From NCBI RefSeq assembly GCF_035762905.1, contig NZ_DASUCC010000070.1, forward strand, positions 1-64,000: a DNA stretch of 64,000 bases, in the 5' to 3' direction. A program made the translations under genes and the position numbers. The first letter of the stretch is position 1. Each line of letters opens with the position of its first letter. The stretch is from DASYTH01 sp035762905. GTDB taxonomy: Bacteria; Actinomycetota; Actinomycetes; Mycobacteriales; Pseudonocardiaceae. Below, in pieces: positions 1 to 8,128 of the stretch. Below the pieces are notes generated by a model. The model had not been told where the DNA came from, did no database searches, and saw nothing but the letters and a program-made list of their open reading frames with translations.

Positions 1-459
1 CGCCATGTAAGCGCGGGCGTCCCTGATCCGCTCCTGGGTATTGACCGCTTCCATCTCCGCGATCGACCCGATGAACAAGGCGATGCCCCGGCCCAGGGGG
101 GTTGCCAGGTCCAGTCGAGGCGAGTTGCAGACGACGTTCACGCCGTTGTCGAGTGCCCACTTGATCAACCACGCCGTTTCCAGCACGTTCCGGCACACGC
201 GATCGAGCTTCCAAACGATCAGGTGATCCAGCTCGTGCGGGTTGTCGAGCCAGTACCGCAGGTCTGGCCGATCCCAGACGGCGACACTCGTCGCCGAAAT
301 GTCCAGTTCTTCAGTGAAGATCAGCTTGTCGGCCCTGATCAGGCCGGCCTCACCCTCGATGATCTCTCTCTGCCGCTCCGGGCTAGATGTACTGTCCGTA
401 AGCGATGAGAGACGGATCGCTCCGACCGCGACACCCCCGACCTGTCGTGGTTCACGCAT
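1..459 (-). CDS. Large serine recombinase / integrase, N-terminal part (runs off left edge)
   Basis: Resolvase/invertase-type catalytic domain; 153 codons are visible and the gene continues beyond the left end. The ATG at 459 starts a frame with the serine-recombinase signatures in order: a RLSS segment with the likely nucleophile Ser18, a following SPERQ motif, a LDRVCRN segment carrying the conserved active-site arginines, and TPLGRGIALFIGSIAEME, the usual Gly-Arg and start of the long linking helix. Large serine recombinases integrate phages and conjugative elements at one chromosomal attB, and their genes normally sit next to the att site. Here the gene starts about 60 bp from a broken acyl-CoA synthetase gene, which fits that arrangement. 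The zinc-ribbon and coiled-coil C-terminal parts are outside the window, so a small resolvase cannot be strictly excluded. The composition is noticeably less GC-rich than the neighbours, consistent with transfer. Confidence 0.9.
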   Translation of the reverse strand, partial: MREPRQVGGVAVGAIRLSSLTDSTSSPERQREIIEGEAGLIRADKLIFTEELDISATSVAVWDRPDLRYWLDNPHELDHLIVWKLDRVCRNVLETAWLIKWALDNGVNVVCNSPRLDLATPLGRGIALFIGSIAEMEAVNTQERIRDARAYMA

Positions 460-499
460 CTTTTCAGCGTACCTAGCTCTCTGACCTGCGCGTCCTTGC

Positions 500-530
500 A
501 TCCCGGATACCCGCCATTCAAGTGGTAGAA
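500..530. other. Probable attachment-site junction (attL or attR) inside an acyl-CoA synthetase gene
   Basis: The acyl-CoA synthetase homology on the minus strand stops right after PFYH (codon ending at 522). The frame then continues into non-homologous sequence leading to the recombinase promoter. The crossover should therefore lie at or just beside position 522. The other half of the target gene and the second att copy are outside the window, so the core dinucleotide cannot be determined here. Confidence 0.6.
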
Positions 531-1226
531 CGGCACCGGAACGCAGACCCGGTCGTACTCGGTGTAGGTGCACAGCTCCCCGACGAAGAAGCCGTTGTTG
601 AGGATATTGTGGTGGGACAGGGTGGCGCCCTTGGGAAATCCGGTCGTCCCCGAGGTGTACTGGATGTTGATCGGATCGTCGGCGGACAGCCCCGCGCCGA
701 TCTCGGCAAGCACGGACGCATCCGCGGCCCGCCCGGCCGCCACCAGCCGGTCCCACTCGGGCCGGCCAATCAGCAGCACGTCGCGCAGCGCCGGGCAGTT
801 CGGCCGCACCTGCTCGATCATCGCCGCGTAGTCGGAGGTCTTGAAGCTCGGCGCCGCCACCAGCGTCCGGATCCCGGCCTGGTTGACCACGTACTCCAAC
901 TCGTGCACCCGGTAGGCCGGGTTGATGTTGACCAGGATCGCCCCCAGCTTCGCCGTCGCGTACTGCACGAAGGTCCACTCCGCACAGTTCGGCGCCCAGA
1001 TCCCGACCCGATCCCCCTTGCCGACCCCCAGTTCCCGCAGACCCAGCGCCACCGCGGTGACCGCACCGGCCAACTCCGCGTACGACCACCGCCGCCCGGA
1101 GGCGCATTCCACCAGCGCGTCCCGGCCACCGTGCGTCGCGACCGTCCGGTCGAAGTTGTCCCCGATCGTGTCACCGAGCAGGGCGACGTCGGAAACACCG
1201 GACACATAGCTGGGCAGCGAGGTCAT
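522..1226 (-). pseudogene. Acyl-CoA synthetase (AMP-binding), N-terminal half, interrupted by the integrated element
   Basis: Adenylate-forming enzyme of the fatty-acid:CoA ligase type; the intact enzyme would activate a carboxylic acid to acyl-AMP and then acyl-CoA. The ATG at 1226 opens about 235 codons of good homology. They include the P-loop-like motif YTSGTTGFPKGA (around residues 190-201) and end at VPVPFYH, where intact members normally continue with a CFG-type segment. Members are usually about 540 aa, so more than half is missing. The frame runs on for about 60 unrelated codons into the mobile element. The sequence is undamaged up to the break, suggesting a recent site-specific insertion rather than decay. 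The remaining part is presumably at the other end of the element. Confidence 0.85.
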
Positions 1227-1358
1227 CCCTGCATGGTTGCCGCCCCGGCGAGCACCCGTCAACGGGGCGAACCCACACCATTCACCCGCGACGGGTGAGG
1301 CTGCGGGGGTTTCGGCCGCCCGATGATCACAGCCCTGCATCCCGATCGGAGACGAGAC

Positions 1359-2831
1359 ATGAGCGATCTCTCCGCTGACCGCCCGCGCGCGGTCAAGGCT
1401 CCTGGCACGCTGGCCGGGATCCCGAACCAGCAGTGGATCTCGTGGGTCGCGCTGGCGATGCTGACCACCGGGTCGGTGGCCAGTCTGCGGGCCGCGCCCA
1501 CCATGGCCGTGTACGGGCTCGCCTGCGTGTTCCTGTACCTCGTGCCGGCGATCCTGTTCCTGCTGCCGCAGGCGATGGTCGCCGCGGAGCTGGCCTCCGG
1601 CTGGTCCGGCGGGGTGTACCGGTGGGTGTCCGAGGGCGTCTCCGGGCCGATGGGACTGTTGGCGGTCTGGTGCCAGTTCGCCATGACGATCTTCTACTAC
1701 CCCACCCTGCTTGCCTATGTGGCCAGCACGCTCGCCTACGTGATCGACCCGGCCCTGGCCAGCAACGGGGTCTATACCGGCGCGGTGATCGTGATCGTGT
1801 ACTGGGCCGGGGTGTTCGTGTCGGCCAAGGGCATGAAGGAGGTCGCCAAGCTGGCATCGAACGGCCTGGTGATCGGCACCCTGATCCCGGGCGTGCTGCT
1901 GGTCGTGATGGGCATCGTCTACCTGTTGCAGGGCAACCCGTCCGAGGCGCCGATGGACGTCGATCACCTGCTGCCCGCCTGGACCGGCATCGCCAGCCTG
2001 GTGCTGATCGTCAACAACTTCCTGTCCTACTCGGGCATGGAGATGAACGCGGTGCATGTGAACGAGCTCAAGAACCCGGCCAAGGAGTTCCCGAAGGCGA
2101 TGTTCGTGGCCATGGGCCTGGTGCTGCTGATCTTCATCCTGCCCGCGCTGGCCGTCGCCTGGGTGGTGCCGCTGGACACGATCAGCCTCACCGCCGGGAT
2201 CATGCAGGCGTTCACCATCTTCTTCGCGCACTTCGGCCTCGAGTTCCTGGTGCCGATCATCGCGATCGCGCTGGTCTGCGCGGCGACCGGCGGGATGCTC
2301 GGCTGGCTCGCCGGGCCGTCCAAGGGCCTGCTGCTGATCGGCAGGCAGAAGGGCTACCTGCCGCCGTACTTCCAGAAGACCAACAAGCAGGGTATCCAGA
2401 CCAACATCCTGGTCAGCCAGGGCGCGCTGACCACCGTGATCGCACTGATGTACGCGTTCATCCCGGACGTCTCCAGCGCCTACTGGATCCTGTCGGTGAT
2501 GACCACCCAGGTCTACCTGATCGTCTACGTGCTGATGTTCATCGCCGCCATGCGGCTGCGCAAGAGTCAACCCGACCACCCGCGCGGCTACCGCGCCCCG
2601 GCGCTCACCCTGCTGTGCGTGGTCGGCGCACTGTCCTCGCTGGCCGCGTTCGCGATCGGGTTCGTCCCGCCGTCGCAGTTCGGTGGCGGCGGCGCCGGGA
2701 CGTACGCGTTGTTGATCCTGGCCGGCATCGTGCTGATCGGGCTGCTGCCGCCGCTGCTGTTCTACAAGCTGCGAAAACCCCACTGGCAGACCGAACCGGA
2801 GCAACCCGAGCAGGCGGAGGTGCGGCCATGA
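1359..2831 (+). CDS. APC-superfamily amino-acid permease (glutamate/GABA-antiporter-like)
   Basis: A 490-aa polytopic membrane protein with about twelve hydrophobic segments. The first transmembrane region has the substrate-binding helix pattern of the APC fold, and there is a conserved SYSGMEMNAVHVNELKNPAKEFP loop as in the glutamate:GABA antiporter (GadC-like) branch. It probably exchanges or imports an amino acid or amine; the substrate cannot be read from sequence. The ATG at 1359 was chosen because GGAG lies 8 nt upstream; an in-frame ATG at 1323 lacks a site. The stop overlaps the next start by 4 nt, so it is translationally coupled to a five-gene operon with a dipeptidase and two ThrE-like exporters. 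Confidence 0.85.
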   Translation: MSDLSADRPRAVKAPGTLAGIPNQQWISWVALAMLTTGSVASLRAAPTMAVYGLACVFLYLVPAILFLLPQAMVAAELASGWSGGVYRWVSEGVSGPMGLLAVWCQFAMTIFYYPTLLAYVASTLAYVIDPALASNGVYTGAVIVIVYWAGVFVSAKGMKEVAKLASNGLVIGTLIPGVLLVVMGIVYLLQGNPSEAPMDVDHLLPAWTGIASLVLIVNNFLSYSGMEMNAVHVNELKNPAKEFPKAMFVAMGLVLLIFILPALAVAWVVPLDTISLTAGIMQAFTIFFAHFGLEFLVPIIAIALVCAATGGMLGWLAGPSKGLLLIGRQKGYLPPYFQKTNKQGIQTNILVSQGALTTVIALMYAFIPDVSSAYWILSVMTTQVYLIVYVLMFIAAMRLRKSQPDHPRGYRAPALTLLCVVGALSSLAAFAIGFVPPSQFGGGGAGTYALLILAGIVLIGLLPPLLFYKLRKPHWQTEPEQPEQAEVRP

Positions 2832-3313
2832 CGACGCCGACGGCCCAGCCCGAGCCCCAGCCCACCACTCCGGTCAACATTCCCGAGAAGACCGGCTGGC
2901 AGCAGCCGCACCGCTGGATCATCCTCGTTTCGGTGATCGCGCTCGCGGTCATCGGCCTGGTCCTCTACCGCTTCAACGAGGCGGACCAGGCGGCCGAGGC
3001 GAAGGCCCAGGAACTGGTCACCGCGCTGAACGACGCCGGCCTGAACGCGCCGGCCAGCATCGACACGATCGCTCGGGTGCTCGGCACCGACGGCGGCGCG
3101 GTGTGCGCGGACCCGGCCGCGGCGCTGTCCAAGGCGATCCTGGACGCACAACTGACCAACGGCGCCGCGTTCGTCGGTCAGCGCCCGATCCGGGCCGAGG
3201 TGAAACTGCTCCGCGGCACCGAGGTGGTGCTGCAGGTGTACTGCCCGGAGCAGGTCGAACCGTTCCGCGCGCAGGTCAAGGACTATCTGCTCGACGACAT
3301 CGTGAACCGCTGA
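2828..3313 (+). CDS. Single-pass membrane protein of unknown function
   Basis: 161 aa. A Pro/Gln-rich cytoplasmic start of about 30 residues is followed by one strong transmembrane segment (about residues 31-50, HRWIILVSVIALAVIGLVL). An extracytoplasmic domain of about 110 residues with two cysteines comes next. The ATG overlaps the preceding permease stop (ATGA) and the dipeptidase starts 8 nt downstream, so it is an operon member. No family recognised. The context suggests an accessory protein for the permease or a surface-exposed partner, but this is inference only. Confidence 0.75.
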   Translation: MTTPTAQPEPQPTTPVNIPEKTGWQQPHRWIILVSVIALAVIGLVLYRFNEADQAAEAKAQELVTALNDAGLNAPASIDTIARVLGTDGGAVCADPAAALSKAILDAQLTNGAAFVGQRPIRAEVKLLRGTEVVLQVYCPEQVEPFRAQVKDYLLDDIVNR

Positions 3314-3321
3314 GGGAGACC

Positions 3322-4680
3322 ATGTCCGAGGACACGCTGCGCGACACCGTCGCCTCGCTGATGGGCCGCGCCCGCGCCGATCTCACCGAGTTGGTCTCGT
3401 TCCGGTCGGTCGCCGACGCCAAGATCGCTCCGCCGGAGGAGTGCGCGAAGGCGGCGCAGTGGGTGATCGACAAGTTCACCGAGGCCGGGCTGCGGGACGT
3501 GCAGGGCTCGCCGACGCCGGACGGCAGCCTGGCCGTGCACGGGCACGCGCCCGGCCCGGCCGGCTCGCCCACCGTGCTGCTCTACGCCCACTACGACGTG
3601 CAGCCGCCGCTGGGCGACGACGCCTGGGCCACGCCGGTGTGGGAGCTGACCGAGAAGGACGGCCGGTGGTACGGCCGCGGCGCGGCGGACTGCAAGGGCA
3701 ACATCGTCATGCACCTGACCGCGCTGCGTGCGCTGCGCCAGGTCTACGGCGAGTTCCCGTGCACGGTCAAGCTGATCTGCGAGGGCTCGGAGGAGCAGGG
3801 CACCGGCGGGCTGGAGGAGTTCGTGCCGCCCAACGCCGACCTGCTGCGCGCGGACGCGATCCTGGTCGTGGACACCGGGAACTTCGCCCAGGGTGTGCCC
3901 ACGCTGACCACGACCCTGCGCGGGATGACCGCCGTCGACGTCACGCTGACCGCGCTGGGCAGCGCCATGCACTCGGGGATGTTCGGCGGCCCGGCGCCGG
4001 ACCCGGTTGCCGGCCTGATCATGATGCTGGCCTCGCTGCACGACGAACGCGGCAACACCACGATCGACGGCCTGAACGCCACCCAACGCTGGAACGGGGT
4101 GGACTACCCGGAGGCGCAGTTCCGGGTGGACGCGAACGTGCTCGACGGGGTCGAGCTGATGGGTGAGGGCAGCGTGGCGGACCGGCTGTGGGCCCGACCG
4201 ACCGCGACCGTGCTGGGCATCGACATCCCGCCGGTGATCGGGTCGACGGCGGCCGTGCAGGCGTCCACCGCCGCCCGGGTCAGCGTGCGGGTGCCGCCCG
4301 GCACGAACGCCCGGCAGGCGCGGGATGCGCTGATCGCCCACCTGCGGGCGCGGGTGCCGTGGGGCCTGCGCTGCGAGTTCGCCGACGCGGGGACCGGGGA
4401 ACCGTTCATCGGCTCGCTCAACGGGCCCGCGTTCGACGCGATGAAGGCGGCGCTCGAGGACGCCTACGGCCGGCCGCTGGCGACCGCGGGCCAGGGCGGC
4501 TCCATCCCGCTGTGCGGCGTCTTCGCCGAGACGTTTCCGGACGCGGAGATCATGCTGCTCGGGGTCGAGGAGCCGAAATGCCTGATCCACGCGCCCAACG
4601 AGAGCGTCAACCCGGCCGAGATCGAACACACGGCGCTGGCCGAGGCGCTGTTCCTGAAGAGGTACGCCGAGAGCCGGTGA
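3322..4680 (+). CDS. M20-family metallo-dipeptidase
   Basis: 452 aa, the usual length for M20/M25/M40 di-zinc peptidases (dipeptidases, carnosinase-like). The metal-site residues are visible: AHYDVQP (His90, Asp92 as part of the active site), GRGAADCKG (bridging Asp123), EGSEEQG (Glu157 general base, Glu158 ligand), and a C-terminal HAPNE histidine. The dimerisation lid domain lies in the middle (about 200-330). No signal peptide, so cytoplasmic. The likely reaction is hydrolysis of dipeptides with a free C-terminal residue. GGGAGA precedes the ATG. It overlaps the downstream exporter by 4 nt (GTGA). An operon of permease, dipeptidase and amino-acid exporters suggests peptide uptake or breakdown with release of the surplus amino acids. 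Confidence 0.92.
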   Translation: MSEDTLRDTVASLMGRARADLTELVSFRSVADAKIAPPEECAKAAQWVIDKFTEAGLRDVQGSPTPDGSLAVHGHAPGPAGSPTVLLYAHYDVQPPLGDDAWATPVWELTEKDGRWYGRGAADCKGNIVMHLTALRALRQVYGEFPCTVKLICEGSEEQGTGGLEEFVPPNADLLRADAILVVDTGNFAQGVPTLTTTLRGMTAVDVTLTALGSAMHSGMFGGPAPDPVAGLIMMLASLHDERGNTTIDGLNATQRWNGVDYPEAQFRVDANVLDGVELMGEGSVADRLWARPTATVLGIDIPPVIGSTAAVQASTAARVSVRVPPGTNARQARDALIAHLRARVPWGLRCEFADAGTGEPFIGSLNGPAFDAMKAALEDAYGRPLATAGQGGSIPLCGVFAETFPDAEIMLLGVEEPKCLIHAPNESVNPAEIEHTALAEALFLKRYAESR

Positions 4681-5888
4681 CGACACCGGATCCGGACGCC
4701 TTCGCGCTGCTCGCCCGGCTGACCGAGGTGCTGCTGCGGTGGAGCTACGAGGGCACCGCGGGCGCCGAGCGGATCGTGGCCGGGGTCGCGGCCCGGTACG
4801 GCCTGAGCGCCGACGTGACGTTCCTGGCCGACGCCGCCATCCTGACCGTCGGAGAGCGGACCGTCGCCCGGTCCGGCTCGCCCACCGTCCCGCCGCTGGA
4901 CCAGGTCTCCGCGTCCAAGCGGCTGCTCGGCGCGATCGACCGCGGGGAGGTGTCGGCCGGCGAGGCGCTGCGCCGGCTGGACGAGCTGTGCCGGGCGCCG
5001 GCGCGCTGGGGCCCGGGCGTCCGAGTGGCCGGGCTGGTGCTGTTCAGCGTCGGATTCGGCATCTCGGTGCAGGCCACCTGGCAGGAGGTGATCGCCTCGG
5101 CCGGGCTCGGGCTCACCGTCGGGCTGCTGGTGCCCGCCGCCGACAACCGGCCGCGGTTCGCCCTTGTGCTGCCGTTTCTGGGCTCGGTCGCGGTGACCGC
5201 CCTGGTGCTCGTGGCCTACCGGCAAGACTGGATCGACGGCGGCCCGATCCAGCTGATCATCCCGGCACTGTTCTACTTCATCCCGGGCGACGCGCCGTCC
5301 GCGGCCATGCTGGAGCTGGCCGACGGCCGGATCAGCGCCGGGGCCACCCGGCTGGTCTACGGCCTTGCCGTGCTGCTGATGCTCGGCTTCGGCGCGCTGA
5401 CGGCCGTGCTGCTGCTCGGGATGCCGCAGAGCGCGCTGTTCGACGTGGACGTTGCGGGCAACCTTGGCCCGGTCGCGGTGGCCGGTGGCTGGGTGCTGTT
5501 CGCGCTCGGGGTGATGTTCACGTTCTCCATGGCGCCGGCCGACTTCCCGCTGGCGCTGGTGCTCGGCACCGCGGCGGTCGTGACGGCGGCTAGCGCCGTG
5601 TTCGGCGACGCGGTCGGCACGTTCATCGGCGCCGTCGCGATGACGGTCGCCGCGCTGCTGCTCGGCCGCGGACCGAACCGGCCGCCGCCGTACGTGCTCT
5701 ATCTCGGCGCGTTCTACGTGCTCACGCCCGGGTCACACGGGCTGCGCGGGATCGAGAGCTGGATCGGCGGGCATCCGGTCCAGGGCGTCGCGGGCGTGGC
5801 CGAGATGCTCGGCATGCTGACCGCGATCGGGGTGGGGATGCTGATCGGCGCCGCGGCCGTGCGGCGCCCGCTGTCCGCGGGCACCTGA
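4677..5888 (+). CDS. ThrE-type threonine/serine exporter family protein, first copy
   Basis: 403 aa, starting at a GTG that overlaps the dipeptidase stop. The first 110 residues form the soluble ThrE (DUF1212) domain, and the rest holds about ten transmembrane segments (DUF1212 plus ThrE_2-type repeats). The FIPGDAPSAAMLEL segment corresponds to the conserved P-G loop of the family, and a second related loop is VLTPGSHGLRG. Corynebacterium ThrE exports threonine and serine by proton antiport; the substrate here is unproven. The downstream paralogue starts on the last base of this gene's stop (TGATG), implying a coupled pair or heteromer. Confidence 0.85.
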   Translation: MTTPDPDAFALLARLTEVLLRWSYEGTAGAERIVAGVAARYGLSADVTFLADAAILTVGERTVARSGSPTVPPLDQVSASKRLLGAIDRGEVSAGEALRRLDELCRAPARWGPGVRVAGLVLFSVGFGISVQATWQEVIASAGLGLTVGLLVPAADNRPRFALVLPFLGSVAVTALVLVAYRQDWIDGGPIQLIIPALFYFIPGDAPSAAMLELADGRISAGATRLVYGLAVLLMLGFGALTAVLLLGMPQSALFDVDVAGNLGPVAVAGGWVLFALGVMFTFSMAPADFPLALVLGTAAVVTAASAVFGDAVGTFIGAVAMTVAALLLGRGPNRPPPYVLYLGAFYVLTPGSHGLRGIESWIGGHPVQGVAGVAEMLGMLTAIGVGMLIGAAAVRRPLSAGT

Positions 5889-7141
5889 TGGCCGAACCCG
5901 ATCCGCGCCGGCTGCACGTGCTGCTGCTCGAGATCGGGCGGGCGCTGGCCCTTGCCGGCACCGCGGTCAGCGAGACGGAGGAGCGGCTGCTGCGGATCGC
6001 CGCGGCCAACGGTGCCGCCGACGCCCGGATCGTCGTGCTGCCGACCGCGCTCCTGATCGCCGTCGGCCAGGCGAGGGAGACCACGATCGAGGCGATCCCG
6101 CAGCGCACCGGGGCGTTGCGGCTGGACCAGATCGCCGCGCTCTACCGGGTGGTCCGGCGGGCCGAGGTGGGCGAGCTGGACCTGGAGGAGGGCCTGCGCG
6201 AGCTGCGCGTGATCCGCGCGATGAAGCCGCGCTACGGCGCCGTGGTCACCGTGCTCGCCTACACGGCCATGACCGCCGCGCTGTGCCTGATCCTGCAGCC
6301 CACCCCGACCGACGTGCTGATCGCCGCGGGCTTCGGCCTGGTGGTCGGCACGCTGATCCAGCTGACCCGGAACAACCACGCGCTCAGCGTGCTCACCCCG
6401 GTGCTGTGCGCGCTGATCGTCTCCGCGTTCACCTTCCAGCTGGTGCAGAAGGGCATCGCCGATCCCGGCCTGCGCACACTGATCGCGCCGCTGGTCACCT
6501 TCCTGCCCGGCGGCGTGCTGACCACCGCGACCGTCGAGCTGGCCTCCGGGGAGATGGTGGCCGGAGCGAGCCGGCTGGTGTTCGGCTTCCTGCAGCTGAT
6601 GCTGCTCTCGATCGGGATCATCGCCGGCGTGGAGCTGGCCGGGCTGCCGCGCGCGGACGCGCTGGAGAACCTGCGCATCGTGGCGCTCGGGCCGTGGGCG
6701 CCGTGGGCCGGGGTGGTGATCTTCACCATCGCGGTCAACTTCTACTTCTCCGCGCCCCGCGGCTCCCTGCCCTTCCTGGTGATCGTCGTGCTCACCGCCT
6801 GGGCCGGCCAGATGATCGGCGAGCAGCTGTTCGGGTCCGGCGCCAGCGGCTTCTTCGGTGCGCTGGTGATGACCCCGGTGGCGCTGGCCGTGTCCCAGCT
6901 GCCCGGCGGGCCGCCGTCCCAGGTGACCTTCCTGCCGGCGTTCTGGCTGCTGGTGCCGGGCGCGATCGGCCTGGTCGGGATCACCGAGCTGGTCGGCAAC
7001 CCGGCCTCGGCCAGCATGGCCGATCTCATGCAGACGATCGCCGCGGTCGTGTCGATCGCGCTCGGCGTGCTGTGCGGCGTGACCGTGTACCGCGGTGTCG
7101 CCGCCGTCCCGCACCGGCTGCGGCGTCAGCGGCGCAGGTAG
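5888..7141 (+). CDS. ThrE-type threonine/serine exporter family protein, second copy
   Basis: 417 aa, same architecture as the preceding gene: N-terminal soluble DUF1212 domain with the ALAGTAVSETEERL start typical of ThrE, then about ten membrane segments. The conserved loops are FLPGGVLTTATVELASGEM and LVPGAIGLVG. The two copies are clearly diverged, so this is an old duplication rather than a recent repeat. The last 16 nt overlap the end of the convergent yidC-like gene, an unusual tail-to-tail overlap that leaves no room for a terminator. Export of amino acids released by the upstream dipeptidase is the likely role. Confidence 0.85.
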   Translation: MAEPDPRRLHVLLLEIGRALALAGTAVSETEERLLRIAAANGAADARIVVLPTALLIAVGQARETTIEAIPQRTGALRLDQIAALYRVVRRAEVGELDLEEGLRELRVIRAMKPRYGAVVTVLAYTAMTAALCLILQPTPTDVLIAAGFGLVVGTLIQLTRNNHALSVLTPVLCALIVSAFTFQLVQKGIADPGLRTLIAPLVTFLPGGVLTTATVELASGEMVAGASRLVFGFLQLMLLSIGIIAGVELAGLPRADALENLRIVALGPWAPWAGVVIFTIAVNFYFSAPRGSLPFLVIVVLTAWAGQMIGEQLFGSGASGFFGALVMTPVALAVSQLPGGPPSQVTFLPAFWLLVPGAIGLVGITELVGNPASASMADLMQTIAAVVSIALGVLCGVTVYRGVAAVPHRLRRQRRR

Positions 7142-7752
7142 GCGCGTTCGGCCACCCCCCACGCGGTGCTGGTGCACAGGTAGATCCCGGCGGCCAGCGG
7201 CAGCACGGCCGCGCCGAGCACCGAGCCGTACGGCACCAGCCGCAGCGCCGCAGGCGCCTCCTTCGGCAGCAACCGGGTCGACCACCAGGCCAGCGCCGCC
7301 AGGACGGCGAACAGCAGCAGGAACACCGGGTGCGCCGCCGAGGCGTGCGCGGCGAGCGGGGTGCCGAACAGGGTGTGGCCGAGCAGCGCGTTCGGCCCGC
7401 CGGCCACGGTCCCGGTGCTGAACAGCCGGAACATCACGAAGAAGAACGGCAGCTGGGCGAGCAGCGGCAGGCAGCCGGCGAACATCGACCCGCCGGACTC
7501 CTGGTGCAGCCTGGCCACCTCGCGCCGCATCCGGTCCGGATCCTTGCCGTACTTCCGCTTCAGCTCCGCCATCCGGGGTGCCAGCTCCTGCCGGACCCGG
7601 TCGCCCCGGGCCGCCGCCCGGGCGAGCGGGTGCAGCAGCAGCCGCACCGCGACGGTGAACACGAGAATGGCCGGTACCGGCCCCAACACATCGACGATCG
7701 CGAGCAGGACGTGGTACGCGCCGGCGACCGGCACGTCGAAGAGGGCGAACAA
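7126..7752 (-). CDS. YidC/Oxa1-family membrane insertase paralogue
   Basis: 208 aa with the Oxa1 core: five hydrophobic segments and, after the first one, the basic cytoplasmic hairpin (about residues 45-80; ELAPRMAELKRKYGKDPDRM) that is characteristic of YidC. The QLPFFFVMFRLF membrane segment is also typical. It lacks the large periplasmic domain and is shorter than the housekeeping actinobacterial YidC, which is normally next to rpmH/rnpA near oriC. This is therefore a second, dedicated copy. It follows a DUF6412-type membrane protein by 50 nt; the two look like a conserved pair, and that protein may be its substrate or partner. Its stop overlaps the convergent ThrE-like gene. Confidence 0.9.
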   Translation of the reverse strand: MFALFDVPVAGAYHVLLAIVDVLGPVPAILVFTVAVRLLLHPLARAAARGDRVRQELAPRMAELKRKYGKDPDRMRREVARLHQESGGSMFAGCLPLLAQLPFFFVMFRLFSTGTVAGGPNALLGHTLFGTPLAAHASAAHPVFLLLFAVLAALAWWSTRLLPKEAPAALRLVPYGSVLGAAVLPLAAGIYLCTSTAWGVAERAYLRR

Positions 7753-7802
7753 GACTGGGCTCCGTAAGGGAGAGAAGGGACAGGTCGCTGCGGGCGGCGG
7801 TG

Positions 7803-8072
7803 CTAGACCGCCGCCGCCTGTCCCGGTGCTCTCGGCCGAACCCGGCCGGCCGCGTCGGGGTCACGGGTGCGCAGGAACGCCAGGCGCTCGGCGCGGGTGC
7901 GCAGGACCAGGGCCCGGATCCGGACCCGCGGCGCGCTCGGCTCCCGGACACCCAGCGCGACCAGGGCCAGCACGGCGACCGCGGCCATGGTCAGCAGCTC
8001 GCCCGGATTTCCCACGGGCAGAACGAACAGCGCGACCCACAGCAGTGCGACGAGGACACTGAGCCGCAGCAC
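7803..8072 (-). CDS. Small membrane protein, DUF6412-like
   Basis: 89 aa; two hydrophobic segments (about 2-18 and 25-42) followed by a basic tail. The tail ends in the FLRTRDPDAAGRVRPRAPG pattern that I associate with DUF6412 proteins of actinobacteria. The GTG at 8072 is chosen for the GGAGG about 7 nt upstream; a longer upstream frame has no site. It lies 50 nt before the yidC-like gene on the same strand, so co-transcription is likely. Function unknown; pairing with an insertase suggests it helps or needs membrane insertion. Confidence 0.75.
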   Translation of the reverse strand: MLRLSVLVALLWVALFVLPVGNPGELLTMAAVAVLALVALGVREPSAPRVRIRALVLRTRAERLAFLRTRDPDAAGRVRPRAPGQAAAV

Positions 8073-8128
8073 CGGATCCTCCAGGAGGGAAGCACCTGAC
8101 GGGGCCGGTTCGGGCCCCGTGCGCCACG

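Noticed and set aside
339..2804. A single 821-codon minus-strand frame spanning the synthetase and APC regions
   Set aside because: Only the part from 1226 to 522 has homology; the upstream 500 codons are antisense to the APC permease and the downstream part is mobile-element readthrough.
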